NCBI RefSeq assembly: GCF_020169415.1
Contig: NZ_JAIULG010000002.1
Span: forward strand, 62,001-126,000
Origin: Tsukamurella sp. M9C
GTDB lineage: Bacteria; Actinomycetota; Actinomycetes; Mycobacteriales; Mycobacteriaceae
Length of the DNA stretch: 64,000 nt
Direction: 5' to 3'
In this document: piece after piece, positions 8,749-18,941 of the stretch
Position numbering within the stretch: the first letter of the stretch is position 1
Layout: every line of letters starts with the position of its first letter
The notes under the pieces: model-generated
Told to the model about the DNA's origin: nothing
The model's input: only the letters and a program-made list of their open reading frames with translations
The model's database searches: none
Made by a program: the position numbers and the translations under genes

Positions 8749-9855
8749 ATGGTCACCGCGCTGGGGTACGAGACGACGAGGGCGGCCCTTTCCGCGGTGG
8801 AGGGCCTGCTGGGTCGCCGGGTCGGCGCCTCCGTCGACCTGGGGGAACCCGAGGATCTGGGTGGTTCCGGCCGCACGCTCGTGATGCGCGTGCGGGTGCT
8901 GCACAACAACCCGCTGCTGCCGCGGTCCGTCGTGATCAAGCAGTTGCGCGCCGCCGACCACACTGACAAGGACCACTCGGAGGCCTTCGCCCGCGAGGGC
9001 GCCGCCTACAAGTTCGCGACCGCGCTGCCGGTCGACGCGCGGCCCGGTCCGCAGCTCCTGGCGTCCGATGCGGAGCAGCGCATCCTCGTGCTCCAGGACC
9101 TCGGCGAGGGCGAGACGATGGGGGACCTGCTGCGGCGCACGCCGTCGTCGGGCGCCGCCACGGTGCTCTCCGCCTGGGCGCAGGCCCTCGGCCGCATGCA
9201 CGCCGGCACCTACGGCCGCGAGCGCGACCTGTCGGTGCTCGCCCGCCGCGAGCACACGGACTCGCGCCACGACCCGGTCGCCGGCGAGGCCGCCCGCGCC
9301 GCCGAGGCCGTGCCGGCCGCTGTCGGCGGGGTCGACGATGCCGCGCGCGCCGTGCTCGACGCCGCGGTCGCCCTCTTCACCGAGGGGCCGTTCCGAGCGT
9401 TCAGCCCGTCCGACGTCGGTCCCGACAACACCCACGTCGTGGGTGGCGCCGTGCGCTTCCTGGACTACGAGTGGGCCGGCTTCCGCGACGGCGCGCTGGA
9501 CGTGGCCTACGCGCTGCTGACCTACCCGGACTGCACCGAGGACGGCCACGACCCCGACCTCGACGTCGCGATCGTGGAGGCCTGGCGCTCGGAGGTCGTG
9601 CGGCTGTGGCCGCGCCTCGCCGACGACGTCTCGCTCCGCCGCCACGTGACCACGGCCAAGCTGGCCTGGCTCACCCTGGCCACCTACTGGGCGCTCGGCC
9701 TCGATTCCGCCAGCCGGATCGACGCCGGCCACCTCGACAGCCTGCCGGCGTGGTCGTACGACGACCTCGCGGCGCGCTGGGACCGGCTGGCCGCGGCGGA
9801 TCCGCGGGTCCGCGACTTCGCCGTCGCGGCCGCCGCGAAGGTCCGGGCGCTGTGA
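8749..9855 (+). CDS. Aminoglycoside-phosphotransferase-like kinase-fold protein
   Basis: About 368 residues. The N-terminal lobe carries the ATP-site lysine in '[10 protein letters not shown]'. The C-lobe has '[14 protein letters not shown]' in place of the usual HGDxxxxN catalytic loop: the Asp and Asn are retained but the His is not. The metal-binding Asp follows in '[20 protein letters not shown]'. The fold therefore looks complete, with a variant loop. The substrate cannot be inferred; related enzymes phosphorylate sugars, amino alcohols or small metabolites, and nothing suggests antibiotic resistance. Next downstream, after 25 bases, is rarA. Confidence 0.7.
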   Translation: MVTALGYETTRAALSAVEGLLGRRVGASVDLGEPEDLGGSGRTLVMRVRVLHNNPLLPRSVVIKQLRAADHTDKDHSEAFAREGAAYKFATALPVDARPGPQLLASDAEQRILVLQDLGEGETMGDLLRRTPSSGAATVLSAWAQALGRMHAGTYGRERDLSVLARREHTDSRHDPVAGEAARAAEAVPAAVGGVDDAARAVLDAAVALFTEGPFRAFSPSDVGPDNTHVVGGAVRFLDYEWAGFRDGALDVAYALLTYPDCTEDGHDPDLDVAIVEAWRSEVVRLWPRLADDVSLRRHVTTAKLAWLTLATYWALGLDSASRIDAGHLDSLPAWSYDDLAARWDRLAAADPRVRDFAVAAAAKVRAL

Positions 9856-9880
9856 CCCGCCCCGCGGAGGTCCGCACCCG

Positions 9881-11251
9881 GTGACCGGCTCCCTGTTCGG
9901 CGACGACGGGGACCTCGGAGCGCCACCCGAAGCACCCCCGTCCCGGGGACCGGTCGAGTTCGTCCCCACCCACGCGGGCACGCCGCTCGCGGTCCGCATG
10001 CGGCCCCGCGACCTCGACGAGGTGCTCGGGCAGGAGCACCTGCTCGGCCCCGGGACGCCGCTGCGCCGGCTCATCGACGGTGCGGGCGCGGCCAGCGTGA
10101 TCCTGTACGGCCCGCCCGGCACCGGCAAGACGACGATCGCCTCGCTCATCTCCGGCGCGACGGGCCGCCGGTTCGAGGCGCTGTCCGCCCTCTCGGCGGG
10201 CGTCAAGGACGTGCGCGCCGTCATCGAGCTGGCCCGCCGCCGCCTCCTCGTCGACGAGCAGACGGTGCTCTTCATCGACGAGGTGCACCGGTTCTCCAAG
10301 GCGCAGCAGGACGCACTGCTCGCGGCCGTGGAGAACCGCGTCGTGCTGCTCGTCGCGGCCACCACCGAGAACCCCAGCTTCTCGGTGGTCTCGCCGCTGC
10401 TCTCGCGCTCCCTCATCCTGCAACTGCGCCCGCTCGAGCCCTCACACATCTCCGAGCTCATCGACCGCGCCCTGTCGGACCCGCGGGGCTACGACGGCGC
10501 GCTCACCATCGCCGACGAGGCCCGCGAGCACCTCGTGCGCCTGGCCGGCGGCGACGCCCGGCGCTCGCTCACCGCGCTCGAGGCGGCCGCGGACGTGACG
10601 CTGGGCGAGGGCGGCGACGAGATCACCCTGGAGGCCGTCGAGTCGTCGATCGACACCGCCGCCGTGCGGTACGACCGGGCGGGCGACCAGCACTACGACG
10701 TGATCAGTGCCTTCATCAAGTCGATCCGCGGCTCCGACGTCGACGCGGCGCTGCACTACCTCGCCCGGATGATCTCGGCGGGCGAGGACCCGCGGTTCAT
10801 CGCCCGCCGCCTCGTCGTGCACGCCTCCGAGGACATCGGCATGGCCGACCCGCAGGCGCTGCTCGTCGCGACTGCCGCGGCGCAGGCGGTCCAGCTCATC
10901 GGCATGCCCGAGGCGCGGCTCGCGCTGGCGCAGGCCACGATCCATCTGGCCTCGGCGCCCAAGTCCGACGGGGTCGTCGCGGCGATCGGCGCCGCGATGG
11001 GCGACGTGGCGGCCGGCAAGGCCGGGCCGGTGCCGCCGCACCTGCGCGACGGCCACTACGCCGGCGCGGAGAAGCTGGGCAACGCCCAGGGCTACGTCTA
11101 CCCGCACGGGGTGCCGGGCGGCGTCGCCGCGCAGCAGTACCCGCCCGACGACCTGGTCGGTGTCGACTACTACGCCCCCACCGATCACGGTTTCGAGCGG
11201 GAGATCGGCCCGCGGGTGACCCGGCTGCGCGGGATCCTCCGGCGTCGGTGA
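9881..11251 (+). CDS. rarA: Replication-associated recombination protein A (AAA+ ATPase)
   Basis: 456 residues from a GTG. The Walker A motif is 'GPPGTGKTT' (about residue 75), Walker B is '[10 protein letters not shown]', and sensor 1 lies in '[12 protein letters not shown]'. The C-terminal MgsA/WRNIP1-type tetramerisation domain includes '[27 protein letters not shown]' (only partly quoted as the key region) and '[18 protein letters not shown]'. RarA acts at stalled forks and single-strand/double-strand junctions. The N-terminus has the '[16 protein letters not shown]' box typical of the family. It is followed by alaS, as in many actinobacteria. Confidence 0.95.
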   Translation: MTGSLFGDDGDLGAPPEAPPSRGPVEFVPTHAGTPLAVRMRPRDLDEVLGQEHLLGPGTPLRRLIDGAGAASVILYGPPGTGKTTIASLISGATGRRFEALSALSAGVKDVRAVIELARRRLLVDEQTVLFIDEVHRFSKAQQDALLAAVENRVVLLVAATTENPSFSVVSPLLSRSLILQLRPLEPSHISELIDRALSDPRGYDGALTIADEAREHLVRLAGGDARRSLTALEAAADVTLGEGGDEITLEAVESSIDTAAVRYDRAGDQHYDVISAFIKSIRGSDVDAALHYLARMISAGEDPRFIARRLVVHASEDIGMADPQALLVATAAAQAVQLIGMPEARLALAQATIHLASAPKSDGVVAAIGAAMGDVAAGKAGPVPPHLRDGHYAGAEKLGNAQGYVYPHGVPGGVAAQQYPPDDLVGVDYYAPTDHGFEREIGPRVTRLRGILRRR

Positions 11252-11306
11252 CGCGACGGCCGGACCGGGCCGAGGAACGCACGTGCGCCGGGTGTCGGCG
11301 CGTCGG

Positions 11307-11312
11307 TAAGGT
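11307..11312 (+). promoter_or_regulatory. Candidate -10 box (TAAGGT) upstream of alaS
   Basis: TAAGGT lies 49 bases before the alaS start within the only sizeable gap (110 bp) between rarA and alaS. A GAAGGA ribosome-binding site at 11351-11356 then precedes the GTG. This would be the promoter of the alaS-ruvX-mltG-aroE run. Confidence 0.4.
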
Positions 11313-11361
11313 GGTTGGGTCGCTGTAACGCTCGAAGACACTCAGAACGCGAAGGATCGCT

Positions 11362-14034
11362 GTGCAGACCCATGAGATTCGGAAGCGGTTCACGGACCAC
11401 TTCGTCAAGGCCGGACACACCCAGGTGCCGAGTGCATCGCTGGTGCTGAACGACCCGAATCAGCTGTTCGTGATCGCGGGCATGGTGCCCTTCGTGCCGT
11501 TCTTCCTGGGCCAGCAGACCCCGCCGTACGACCGCGCCACGTCGATCCAGAAGTGCGTCCGCACCCTGGACATCGAAGAGGTGGGCATCACCACGCGGCA
11601 CAACACCTTCTTCCAGATGGCCGGCAACTTCAGCTTCGGCGACTACTTCAAGCGCGACGCCATCCGGTTCGCCTGGTCGCTGCTGACGAACCCCGTCGAG
11701 GACGGCGGCTTCGGGATGGATCCCGAGCGCCTGTGGTCGACGGTCTACCTGGACGACGACGAGGCCCGCGACCTGTGGCTCGAGGTGGGCCAGGTCCCCG
11801 AGCGCATCCAGCGCCGCGGCATGAAGGACAACTACTGGTCGATGGGCATCCCCGGCCCCGCCGGCCCGTGCTCGGAGATCTTCTACGACCGCGGCCCCGA
11901 GTACGGCGCCCCGGGTGGCCCCGAGGCCGACGAGGACCGCTACATCGAGATCTGGAACCTCGTCTTCATGCAGAACGAGCGGGGCCAGGGCGGCGGCAAG
12001 GAGAACTTCGAGATCCTCGGCGAGCTGCCGAAGAAGAACATCGACACCGGCATGGGCGTCGAGCGCGTCGCCTTCCTGCTGCAGGGCGTCGACAACGTCT
12101 ACGACACCGACCTGCTGCGCCCCGTGATCGATCGCGCGCAGGAGCTCACCGGCCAGCGCTACAACGCCGGCGACGCCGAGCACGACCGCCTGTTCCGCGT
12201 CATCGCCGACCACACCCGCACCGCCGTCATGCTCATCCAGGACGGCGTGAACCCCGGCAACGACGGCCGCGGCTACGTGCTGCGCCGCCTGCTGCGCCGC
12301 GTCGTCCGCTCGGCCCGCCTCCTCGGCGCCACCGGCGAGACCATGGGCGACTTCGTCGACACCGTCATCTCGACGATGACGCCGTCGTACCCCGAGCTCG
12401 CCGACGACGCGCAGCGGATCCGCACCGTCGCCACCGGCGAGGAGCAGGCCTTCCTCAAGACTCTGGAGCAGGGCACCACCCTGTTCGGCAACGCCGTCGA
12501 CGCCACCAAGTCCTCCGGGAAGACGATGCTCTCCGGCGACGACGCCTTCACCCTGCACGACACCTACGGCTTCCCGATCGACCTCACGCTGGAGATGGCC
12601 GCCGAGGCCGGCCTGCAGGTCGACGAGGAGGGCTTCCGCGGCCTCATGGCCGAGCAGCGCCAGCGCGCCAAGGACGACGCGAACTCCCGCAAGTCGGCGC
12701 TCGCCGACCTCTCGGTGTTCCGCGAGTTCCTCGACCGTGGTCCCACCGAGTTCACCGGCTTCGACGAGCTGGTCTCCGACGCCCAGGTCCTCGGCCTGGT
12801 CAAGGACGGCGTCCGCGTGCCCGTCGTGCACCAGGGCGACGACGTGGAGATCGTGCTCGATCGCAGCCCGCTGTACGCCGAGGCCGGCGGCCAGCTCTCC
12901 GACATCGGCACCATCACCACGGCCGCCGGCGCGCAGATCGTCGTCACCGACGTGCAGCGCGTCGCCAAGACGCTGTGGCGCCACCAGGGCACCGTCGCCT
13001 CCGGCGAGGTCTCCGAGGGCGACACCGTCACCGTCGCCGCCGACGCGGGCCACCGCCACGGCAGCACCCAGGGCCACTCCGGCACCCACCTCGTGCACGC
13101 CGCGCTGCGCCAGGTGCTCGGCCCCAACGCCGTCCAGGCGGGCTCGCTCAACAAGCCCGGCTACCTGCGGTTCGACTTCCGCTGGTCGGGCGGCCTGAAC
13201 GACGACCAGCGCACCGACATCGAGCGCGTCACCAACGAGGCCGTCCAGGCCGACTACGCGGTGCACACCGACGTCACCGACCTGGAGACCGCCAAGCGGC
13301 GCGGCGCGATGGCGCTGTTCGGCGAGAACTACGGCGATCAGGTGCGCGTCGTGGAGATCGGCGGCCCGTTCTCGATGGAGCTGTGCGGCGGCACGCACGT
13401 CGCCAGCTCGGGCCTCGTCGGCCCCGTCACCGTGCTCGGCGAGAGCTCCGTGGGCTCCGGCGTGCGGCGCGTCGAGGCGTACGTGGGCCTCGACTCGCAG
13501 AAGTACCTCGCCAAGGAGCACGCGCTCGTCTCGGCGCTGTCCAGCTCGCTCAAGGTGCCCTCCGAGGAGGTGCCCGCTCGCGTCGAGTCGCTGGTCACCC
13601 GCCTCAAGGACGCCGAGAAGGAGCTCGAGAAGCTCCGCGCGCAGGCCGCCCTCTCGGCGCTGGCCGAGCTGGCCTCGTCGCCGGAGCGCGTCGGTGCGGT
13701 CCGACTCGTGGCCGCGAAGGCCCCGCAGGGCGTCACCGCGGGCGAGCTCCGCGGCCTGGTCACCCAGCTCAAAGGCCGGCTCGGCGCCGAGCCCGCCGTC
13801 ATCGCGCTGTTCGCGGTCGACGGCGACAAGGTCCCGTTCGTGGTGGCCGCCAACGACGCCGCCCAGGACTTGGGCGTCAAGGCCGGTGACGTGGTCAAGG
13901 CCGCGGCGCCGTCCGTGGGCGGCCGCGGCGGCGGCAAGGCCGACATGGCGCAGGGCGCCGGCTCGGACGCCTCCGGGGTCGACGGTGCCCTCACCGCGGT
14001 CCGGGCCGAGGTCGCGCGGACGGTCGGCGCCTGA
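11362..14034 (+). CDS. alaS: Alanine--tRNA ligase
   Basis: 890 residues from a GTG, of standard length. The class II catalytic domain includes '[21 protein letters not shown]' region residues and '[13 protein letters not shown]'. The editing domain carries the zinc/catalytic histidines in '[17 protein letters not shown]' and the Cys/His pair in '[13 protein letters not shown]'. The C-terminal oligomerisation/C-Ala domain ends in a Gly-rich '[15 protein letters not shown]' DHHA1-type motif. It is followed after two bases by ruvX, the common actinobacterial arrangement alaS-ruvX-mltG-aroE. Confidence 0.98.
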   Translation: MQTHEIRKRFTDHFVKAGHTQVPSASLVLNDPNQLFVIAGMVPFVPFFLGQQTPPYDRATSIQKCVRTLDIEEVGITTRHNTFFQMAGNFSFGDYFKRDAIRFAWSLLTNPVEDGGFGMDPERLWSTVYLDDDEARDLWLEVGQVPERIQRRGMKDNYWSMGIPGPAGPCSEIFYDRGPEYGAPGGPEADEDRYIEIWNLVFMQNERGQGGGKENFEILGELPKKNIDTGMGVERVAFLLQGVDNVYDTDLLRPVIDRAQELTGQRYNAGDAEHDRLFRVIADHTRTAVMLIQDGVNPGNDGRGYVLRRLLRRVVRSARLLGATGETMGDFVDTVISTMTPSYPELADDAQRIRTVATGEEQAFLKTLEQGTTLFGNAVDATKSSGKTMLSGDDAFTLHDTYGFPIDLTLEMAAEAGLQVDEEGFRGLMAEQRQRAKDDANSRKSALADLSVFREFLDRGPTEFTGFDELVSDAQVLGLVKDGVRVPVVHQGDDVEIVLDRSPLYAEAGGQLSDIGTITTAAGAQIVVTDVQRVAKTLWRHQGTVASGEVSEGDTVTVAADAGHRHGSTQGHSGTHLVHAALRQVLGPNAVQAGSLNKPGYLRFDFRWSGGLNDDQRTDIERVTNEAVQADYAVHTDVTDLETAKRRGAMALFGENYGDQVRVVEIGGPFSMELCGGTHVASSGLVGPVTVLGESSVGSGVRRVEAYVGLDSQKYLAKEHALVSALSSSLKVPSEEVPARVESLVTRLKDAEKELEKLRAQAALSALAELASSPERVGAVRLVAAKAPQGVTAGELRGLVTQLKGRLGAEPAVIALFAVDGDKVPFVVAANDAAQDLGVKAGDVVKAAAPSVGGRGGGKADMAQGAGSDASGVDGALTAVRAEVARTVGA

Positions 14035-14036
14035 CG

Positions 14037-14525
14037 GTGAGCGGCGCGGAACCCGCCTGGGAGCGGGGCCGGCGGCTGGCCCTCGACGTGGGCAAGGCCC
14101 GCATCGGCGTGGCCGTCTGCGACCCCGACGGGATCCTCGCGACGCCGGTCGAGACGGTGCGCGCCGCGAAGGACGGGTCGGACCTGCGCCGGATCGCGCA
14201 GCTCGTGGTCGACTACGAGCCGGTCGAGATCGTGATCGGCATGCCGCGCACCCTCCGCGGGGAGCACGGGGCGTCGGCGAAGATGGCCGAGGGCTTCGCG
14301 CGGCGGCTCGCCGGGGTTCTCGGTGCCGCGAGCACGACGCCGCCCCGGGTATGTTTTTTCGATGAGCGCTTCACCACCGTCACGGCGCAGCGGGCGCTGC
14401 GCGAGAACGGGGTGCGGGCGAAGGAGCAGCGAGCGGTGATCGATCAGGCCGCCGCGGTGGCCATCCTCCAGGGATGGCTCGACGAGCGGAGGCCGGTGTC
14501 CGGTCCCGAGGAGGTCGACGAGTGA
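14037..14525 (+). CDS. ruvX: Putative pre-16S rRNA nuclease / Holliday junction resolvase homologue
   Basis: 162 residues from a GTG. The RNase H-like fold opens with '[21 protein letters not shown]' region residues including the first catalytic Asp. '[13 protein letters not shown]' and '[15 protein letters not shown]' (second acidic residue) follow, and the final Asp is in '[16 protein letters not shown]'. The YqgF/RuvX family processes the 16S rRNA 5' end in E. coli; the resolvase role is by homology. It overlaps mltG by four bases (GTGA). Confidence 0.93.
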   Translation: MSGAEPAWERGRRLALDVGKARIGVAVCDPDGILATPVETVRAAKDGSDLRRIAQLVVDYEPVEIVIGMPRTLRGEHGASAKMAEGFARRLAGVLGAASTTPPRVCFFDERFTTVTAQRALRENGVRAKEQRAVIDQAAAVAILQGWLDERRPVSGPEEVDE

Positions 14526-15778
14526 GCGACGGCTGGAACAACGAGCGCGCCGATCCGGTGGCGGTCGGCGAGCAGCGGTCCACCCGCTCGGAGCGGCGCC
14601 GTGCGGCGCAACGCGAGCGGATCAAGCGCCGTCGCCGCGTCGCGCTGCTGTCGCTGATCGTCGTCTTCCTGGTCGTCATCGGCGGCGTGCTGTGGACGGT
14701 GCGCGGCTCCCTGTTCGGCGGCGGCTCCACGCCCGAGGATTACGCCTCCGGGCAGGCGGGTCCCGAGGTCGTGGTCCACATCGAGGGCCAGAACAACTCC
14801 GACTTCGCGCAGAACCTCGTGGACGCGGGCGTGGTGAAGTCCGTGGGCGCGTTCAACCAGGCGGCGGGCGACAAGCCGATCTCCGCGGGCTACTACGAGC
14901 TGCGCAAGTCGCTGCCGGCGTCGGAGGTCGTCACGATGCTGGTCGACCCGGCGCGGTCGCACCGCGTGGGCATGCTCAACGTCTCCGCCGGCGCCGTCCT
15001 CGACGACAAGCGCAGCAAGGACAACAAGGTCGCGCAGGGCATCTTCAGCCAGCTCTCCGCCGCCACCGCGCACACCGTCGACGGCGTGAAGAAGCAGACT
15101 CCGAAGGCCGAGTTCGTCAAGGTCGCCTCCGCCGCGTCGGTCGCCGACCTGGGCGTCCCGGAGTGGGCCGCCGCCACCGTCACCCGGCTCAAGGGCGATC
15201 ACCGCCGCATCGAGGGTCTCATCGCGCCCGGCGTCTGGGACCAGATCGATCCCGCGGGGACGCCGACCGCCATCCTCAAGCAGCTCATCACCGCGTCGGC
15301 CAAGCAGTACGAGGCGCAGGGCCTGCTCACCGCGAGCCGGACGTCTCCCGCGAAGCTGGCGCCGTACCAGGTGCTGGTCTCGGCGTCGATCGTCGAGCGC
15401 GAGGTCAACCAGGCCGACGACTACCCGAAGGTCGCGCGGGTGATCCTCAACCGTCTGGCGAAGAACCAGAAGCTCGAGATGGATTCGACGGTCAACTACG
15501 GCGAGGCCGTCACCGGCATCGACGTCGCGGGCGAGAAACTGCTCAAGAAGACCGAGTGGAACACCTACGCCAAGACCGGCCTGCCGGCCACGCCGATCGG
15601 CGCCGTCGGCACCGACGCGCTGGTCGCGACGGAGAACCCCGCGCCCGGGCCGTGGCTGTACTTCGTCACCGTCGACAGCAAGGGCACCACGCTGTTCACC
15701 GACGACTTCGCCCAGCACGAGCGCAATCGGCAGAAGGCGTGCGACACCAAGTTCCTCACCGTCGGCTGCGGTCCGTGA
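14522..15778 (+). CDS. mltG: Endolytic peptidoglycan transglycosylase MltG
   Basis: 418 residues from the GTG at 14522. A basic cytoplasmic N-terminus (R/K-rich, about 20-42) leads into one membrane helix ('[19 protein letters not shown]'), a LysM-like stretch ('[16 protein letters not shown]' region), and the YceG/MltG catalytic domain. The catalytic Glu is in '[20 protein letters not shown]', followed by '[20 protein letters not shown]' as in the family. The enzyme cuts nascent glycan strands at the outer face of the membrane and sets chain length. An in-frame upstream ATG at 14474 would lie inside ruvX, and the GTGA overlap is the better start. Confidence 0.95.
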   Translation: MSDGWNNERADPVAVGEQRSTRSERRRAAQRERIKRRRRVALLSLIVVFLVVIGGVLWTVRGSLFGGGSTPEDYASGQAGPEVVVHIEGQNNSDFAQNLVDAGVVKSVGAFNQAAGDKPISAGYYELRKSLPASEVVTMLVDPARSHRVGMLNVSAGAVLDDKRSKDNKVAQGIFSQLSAATAHTVDGVKKQTPKAEFVKVASAASVADLGVPEWAAATVTRLKGDHRRIEGLIAPGVWDQIDPAGTPTAILKQLITASAKQYEAQGLLTASRTSPAKLAPYQVLVSASIVEREVNQADDYPKVARVILNRLAKNQKLEMDSTVNYGEAVTGIDVAGEKLLKKTEWNTYAKTGLPATPIGAVGTDALVATENPAPGPWLYFVTVDSKGTTLFTDDFAQHERNRQKACDTKFLTVGCGP

Positions 15779-16590
15779 CGCGGCGCGCCGCCGTCCTCGG
15801 CAAGCCGATCACCCACTCGCTCTCGCCCGTCCTGCACGGCGCGGCCTTCGCCGCGCTCGGCCTGGACTGGACCTACGAGCGGATCGAGTGCGACGCGGAG
15901 GCGCTGCCCGGCCTCGTCGGAGGGCTCGGCCCCGAGTGGGTCGGCCTGTCGGTCACCATGCCGGGCAAGTTCGCGGCGCTGGAGTTCGCCGACGAGCGAA
16001 CCGACCGCGCCGTGACGGTCGGCTCCGCCAACACCCTGGTCCGCACGGAGGTGGGCTGGCTCGCCGACTGCACCGACGTCGACGGCGCCGCCGGCCTCCT
16101 CGCCGAGTGCGGCGCAGCGGGGGAGTCCGCGGTCGTGGTCGGCGCGGGCGGCACGGCCCGACCGGTGTTCGCCGCGCTCGCCGAGCGGGGCTTCACCCGC
16201 ACGACGGTGCTGGCCCGCTCGGAGGAGAGGGCACAGGGCGCGCTCGCGTGCGCCGAGACCTTCGGGCTGACGGCCGCCTGGGCGCCGCTGACCGCGGCGG
16301 CGGTTCCGCGGGCCGACGTGGTCGTCTCCACGCTGCCCGGCGCCGCCCAGCCCGACGACTTCCCGCTGATGGACGCGTTGTCGTCGGCGGCGCCCGCCGT
16401 CGCGGACGTGGCCTACGACCCGTGGCCGACCCTGCTCGTCGCCGCCGCGGACTCGAAGGGCGCACGCACCGCGGGCGGCCTGACGATGCTGCTGCACCAG
16501 GCCTTCCGGCAGGCCGAGTGGTTCACCGGCAGGCCCGCGCCGCGGGAGGCGATGGCGGCGGCGCTGGCCGCCGCGAGGGAGGCATCATGA
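15775..16590 (+). CDS. aroE: Shikimate dehydrogenase
   Basis: 271 residues from the GTG overlapping the mltG stop. The shikimate-binding motif 'GKPITHSLSPVLHGAAF', the catalytic Lys in 'LSVTMPGKFAAL', 'NTLV' and 'DCTDVDGAAG' are all present. The NADP-binding Rossmann loop is 'VVVGAGGTARPVFAAL', followed by 'GLTMLLHQAFRQAEWFTG' near the end. It reduces 3-dehydroshikimate in aromatic amino acid synthesis. It shares a 4-base ATGA overlap with the next gene. Confidence 0.95.
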   Translation: MTRRAAVLGKPITHSLSPVLHGAAFAALGLDWTYERIECDAEALPGLVGGLGPEWVGLSVTMPGKFAALEFADERTDRAVTVGSANTLVRTEVGWLADCTDVDGAAGLLAECGAAGESAVVVGAGGTARPVFAALAERGFTRTTVLARSEERAQGALACAETFGLTAAWAPLTAAAVPRADVVVSTLPGAAQPDDFPLMDALSSAAPAVADVAYDPWPTLLVAAADSKGARTAGGLTMLLHQAFRQAEWFTGRPAPREAMAAALAAAREAS

Positions 16591-17000
16591 GCACGGACTT
16601 CCGCTACCGCTTCCGGCCGCGGTACTACGAGATCGACCGCCAGGGCGTCATGTTCAACATGTGGTACCTCGGCTACGTCGACACGGCGATCGGCGAGTTC
16701 TACGCCGATCGCGGCACGCCGTACGAGGCCATGATCGCCGCGGGCTACGACTCGCAGGTGGTGCACGTCGAGCTCGACTACGCCGCGGGGCTGACCGACG
16801 AGGGCGACACCGAGCTCGTCATGCGTACCGGGCGGATCGGCACGAAGAGCTTCACGATCGAGTTCGTCTTCGTCACCGATCTCGACGCCGGCGAGCCGAC
16901 CGAGGCCGTCGCCGGGCGGATCGTCTACGCCGTGATCGCCGCCGACGGCTCGGGCTCCATCCCGATTCCCGATGCGCTGCGCGAGGCCCTGCAGGCCTGA
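16587..17000 (+). CDS. Hot-dog fold acyl-CoA thioesterase (4HBT-like)
   Basis: 137 residues from the ATG at 16587. The 4-hydroxybenzoyl-CoA thioesterase signature appears as 'RPRYYEIDRQGVMFNMWYLG', with the Asp acting as the catalytic acid and a downstream 'YVDTAIGEFY' helix. A second beta-hairpin region ('SFTIEFVFVTDLDAGEP') completes the single hot-dog domain. The protein should hydrolyse an acyl-CoA thioester in the cytosol; the acyl group is unknown. It is translationally coupled to aroE by ATGA. Confidence 0.85.
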   Translation: MSTDFRYRFRPRYYEIDRQGVMFNMWYLGYVDTAIGEFYADRGTPYEAMIAAGYDSQVVHVELDYAAGLTDEGDTELVMRTGRIGTKSFTIEFVFVTDLDAGEPTEAVAGRIVYAVIAADGSGSIPIPDALREALQA

Positions 17001-17006
17001 CACACT
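17001..17006 (+). promoter_or_regulatory. Candidate -10 box (CACACT) before the prepilin peptidase gene
   Basis: CACACT ends six bases before the GTG at 17013, a leaderless-type spacing. It is weaker than TANNNT, so confidence is low. Confidence 0.25.
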
Positions 17007-17012
17007 GGCCCC

Positions 17013-17429
17013 GTGGAGTGGGGGCTCTTCGGGGGTGTCTTCCTGGCGTGGTGCGCCGCGCTGTGCTGGTTCGACGTGCGGGAACGGAGGCTCCCGAACG
17101 TCCTGACCCTGCCCGCCGCGAGCGTCGCTCTCGCCGGCTCGCTCTGGGCCGTGTTCGAGGGTGACTCCGCCCCGCTGGCCGGAGCCGCCGTCTGGACCGC
17201 GGTGAACGGCGCCGCCTTCCTCGCGCGCGGCATGGGTGCGGGCGATGTGAAGCTGGCGCCGGCCCTCGGTGCCGCCGTCGCCTGGTCGGGTGGCGTCCCC
17301 GCGGTACTCCTGGTGATCCTCGGCGCGCAGCTGCTCACGCTCGCCTGGGCGCTCACCACCCGCGACCGCACGGTGCCGCACGGCCCGCCGATGATCGCCG
17401 CCGCGCTGTTCGCGGGGTTCGCGACCTAG
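17013..17429 (+). CDS. Short prepilin peptidase-like protein (A24 / CpaA-TadV type)
   Basis: 138 residues, all membrane-embedded, with about four to five helices. Both A24 aspartates are visible: the first in 'CWFDVRERRLPNVLT' (about residue 22) and the second in 'GMGAGDVKLAPALG', the GxGD-type motif. The methyltransferase domain of longer PilD proteins is absent, as in CpaA/TadV. Such peptidases remove the leader of Flp/Tad pilins; no pilus genes lie in this window. Its stop overlaps the convergent DUF2252 gene by four bases. Confidence 0.85.
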   Translation: MEWGLFGGVFLAWCAALCWFDVRERRLPNVLTLPAASVALAGSLWAVFEGDSAPLAGAAVWTAVNGAAFLARGMGAGDVKLAPALGAAVAWSGGVPAVLLVILGAQLLTLAWALTTRDRTVPHGPPMIAAALFAGFAT

Positions 17430-18784
17430 GGCCAGCCCGGTGCGGCCGGGACCGTTCCGGCGGCGACGGCGTCCGCCAACTGGGCGTGGTCGCGACTGTT
17501 CTGCTCGGCGTACGCGAACGCGAAGTCGGTGAAGGCGTCGGCCACGCGCGGCGCGGCGCCGAGGTAGCCGTCGATCTGCGCGGCGTCGCTGCTACGGGCG
17601 TGGGCGCGGGCGAGGACGTGGCCACAGGCCTCGGCGAACGCCGGGAGCCGGGGCGCGATGACGGCGCCGTCGGGGATCACCTTGCCGTCCCGGAACTGCC
17701 GGACGTAGTAGTCCATCCCGTCGATCGAGGTCCAGCCGACGAACATGTCCGTGGAGGCCTGGATGAGGCGCTGCCCCTGCACCACCCGCGCCCCGTGGGT
17801 CGAGTACCGGCTAGGCCCCAGGAACTGCTCGTAGACGGAGGGGCCGGCCTGTTTGACCTGGAGGAACAGCGCGTCGCCCGTGCGGCGTTCCTCGCTCAGC
17901 GTGAGGAACACCCGCATGCCGACGCTGCCGACGCCGACCACCTGCTGGACGGCGTCGACGAGGTCGTAGCGCGACCACAGGTGCGCGATGTGGTCGGCGA
18001 TGCTCTCGCGGTACTGCGTGACGATCGTGTCGAGCTGTTCCGCGTACTCGCTGAGGGCGTGCGTGCGGTACGGCGGATCCTCGATGATCTGGCGGGTCCC
18101 GTCGACCAGCTGTGTGAACTTCTTGAGGGCCCCGCGCTGGGAACGCTTGTCGGCGCGCTTCTCGATCTGCTCCTCCACCCGATGCTCGTCGTCGGGCGCG
18201 AGATACTCGGCGAGCTGCGTGACGTCGACGTTGTCGTACCAGATGTCCAGCTCCGGCCACGAGGCGTACGTCGAGATCCACTCGCGATAGCCCTGGTAGC
18301 CGCGGCGCACCGCCTCGCGGGCGACCTCCGAGGTGAGCCCGTTGCTCTCGGCGAGGATGACCAGGCTGGTGAGGAACCGCTTGACGTCCCATTCGAAGGG
18401 CCCGGGCAGGGTCTCGTCGAAGTCGCGGAGATCGAACAGGAGGTTGCGCTCGGGGCTGCGCCACATGCCGAAGTTGAGGATGTGCGCGTCGCCGCAGAGC
18501 TGCACCTGCAGGTCCGTGTGCGGTGCGGACGCGAGGTCCGCCGCCATGACCGCGGCGGCGCCGCGGTAGTAGGTCCAGGGTGACGCCGCCATGCGGCCGT
18601 GCCGGATGGGCAGGAGGGCGGTGTCGCGGATCGCGTTCTGCGCGAGGATCGTCTCCAGTGCATCGTGGCCCCGGGTCTCGGGATTCCACATCCCGATGGC
18701 GCTGCGGGGCGCCTGCTTCCTGGCTGCCTTGCCCGCTGCAGCGGGTGCCGTCGCGTCTCCGGCGCCGGTGATCGGAGTGTTCAT
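17426..18784 (-). CDS. DUF2252 domain-containing protein (kinase-like fold)
   Basis: 452 residues from the ATG at 18784. The conserved DUF2252 segments are present: 'PIRHGRMAASPWTYYRGAAA', 'VQLCGDAHILNFGMWRSPER', 'FDLRDFDETLPGPFEWDVKR' and 'VGVGSVGMRVFLTLSEER'. The 'GDAHxxNFG...FDLRDFDE' arrangement resembles the catalytic and metal-binding loops of aminoglycoside-phosphotransferase kinases, so a small-molecule kinase is plausible; no substrate is known. The frame is open upstream for another 150 codons, but that stretch has the composition of non-coding antisense and overlaps the divergent monooxygenase gene. Confidence 0.88.
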   Translation of the reverse strand: MNTPITGAGDATAPAAAGKAARKQAPRSAIGMWNPETRGHDALETILAQNAIRDTALLPIRHGRMAASPWTYYRGAAAVMAADLASAPHTDLQVQLCGDAHILNFGMWRSPERNLLFDLRDFDETLPGPFEWDVKRFLTSLVILAESNGLTSEVAREAVRRGYQGYREWISTYASWPELDIWYDNVDVTQLAEYLAPDDEHRVEEQIEKRADKRSQRGALKKFTQLVDGTRQIIEDPPYRTHALSEYAEQLDTIVTQYRESIADHIAHLWSRYDLVDAVQQVVGVGSVGMRVFLTLSEERRTGDALFLQVKQAGPSVYEQFLGPSRYSTHGARVVQGQRLIQASTDMFVGWTSIDGMDYYVRQFRDGKVIPDGAVIAPRLPAFAEACGHVLARAHARSSDAAQIDGYLGAAPRVADAFTDFAFAYAEQNSRDHAQLADAVAAGTVPAAPGWP

Positions 18785-18928
18785 GATCGCAGTGTGCGTC
18801 CTCACGGGCCGCGTGCGGCGGCGAATGGCAGGGAATCTTCCTGCGATCTTCATATTCGGCGAACGCCGCCGCGCGATTCCCTTGGATCCACGGTGAGCGC
18901 AAGGGGTCACAGACGAAACCGCGCGGCA

Positions 18929-18934
18929 TACCGT
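18929..18934 (+). promoter_or_regulatory. Candidate -10 box (TACCGT) of the triple monooxygenase operon
   Basis: TACCGT ends seven bases before the GTG at 18942, so the operon may start as a leaderless message. The 157-bp divergent gap to the DUF2252 gene (18785-18941) holds no other clear element. Confidence 0.35.
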
Positions 18935-18941
18935 CGAATCC

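Noticed and set aside
16587-17429. Thioesterase and prepilin peptidase as part of a pilus or secretion locus
   Set aside because: No pilin, ATPase or secretin gene lies nearby. The A24 peptidase appears as a lone gene at the end of the aroE run.
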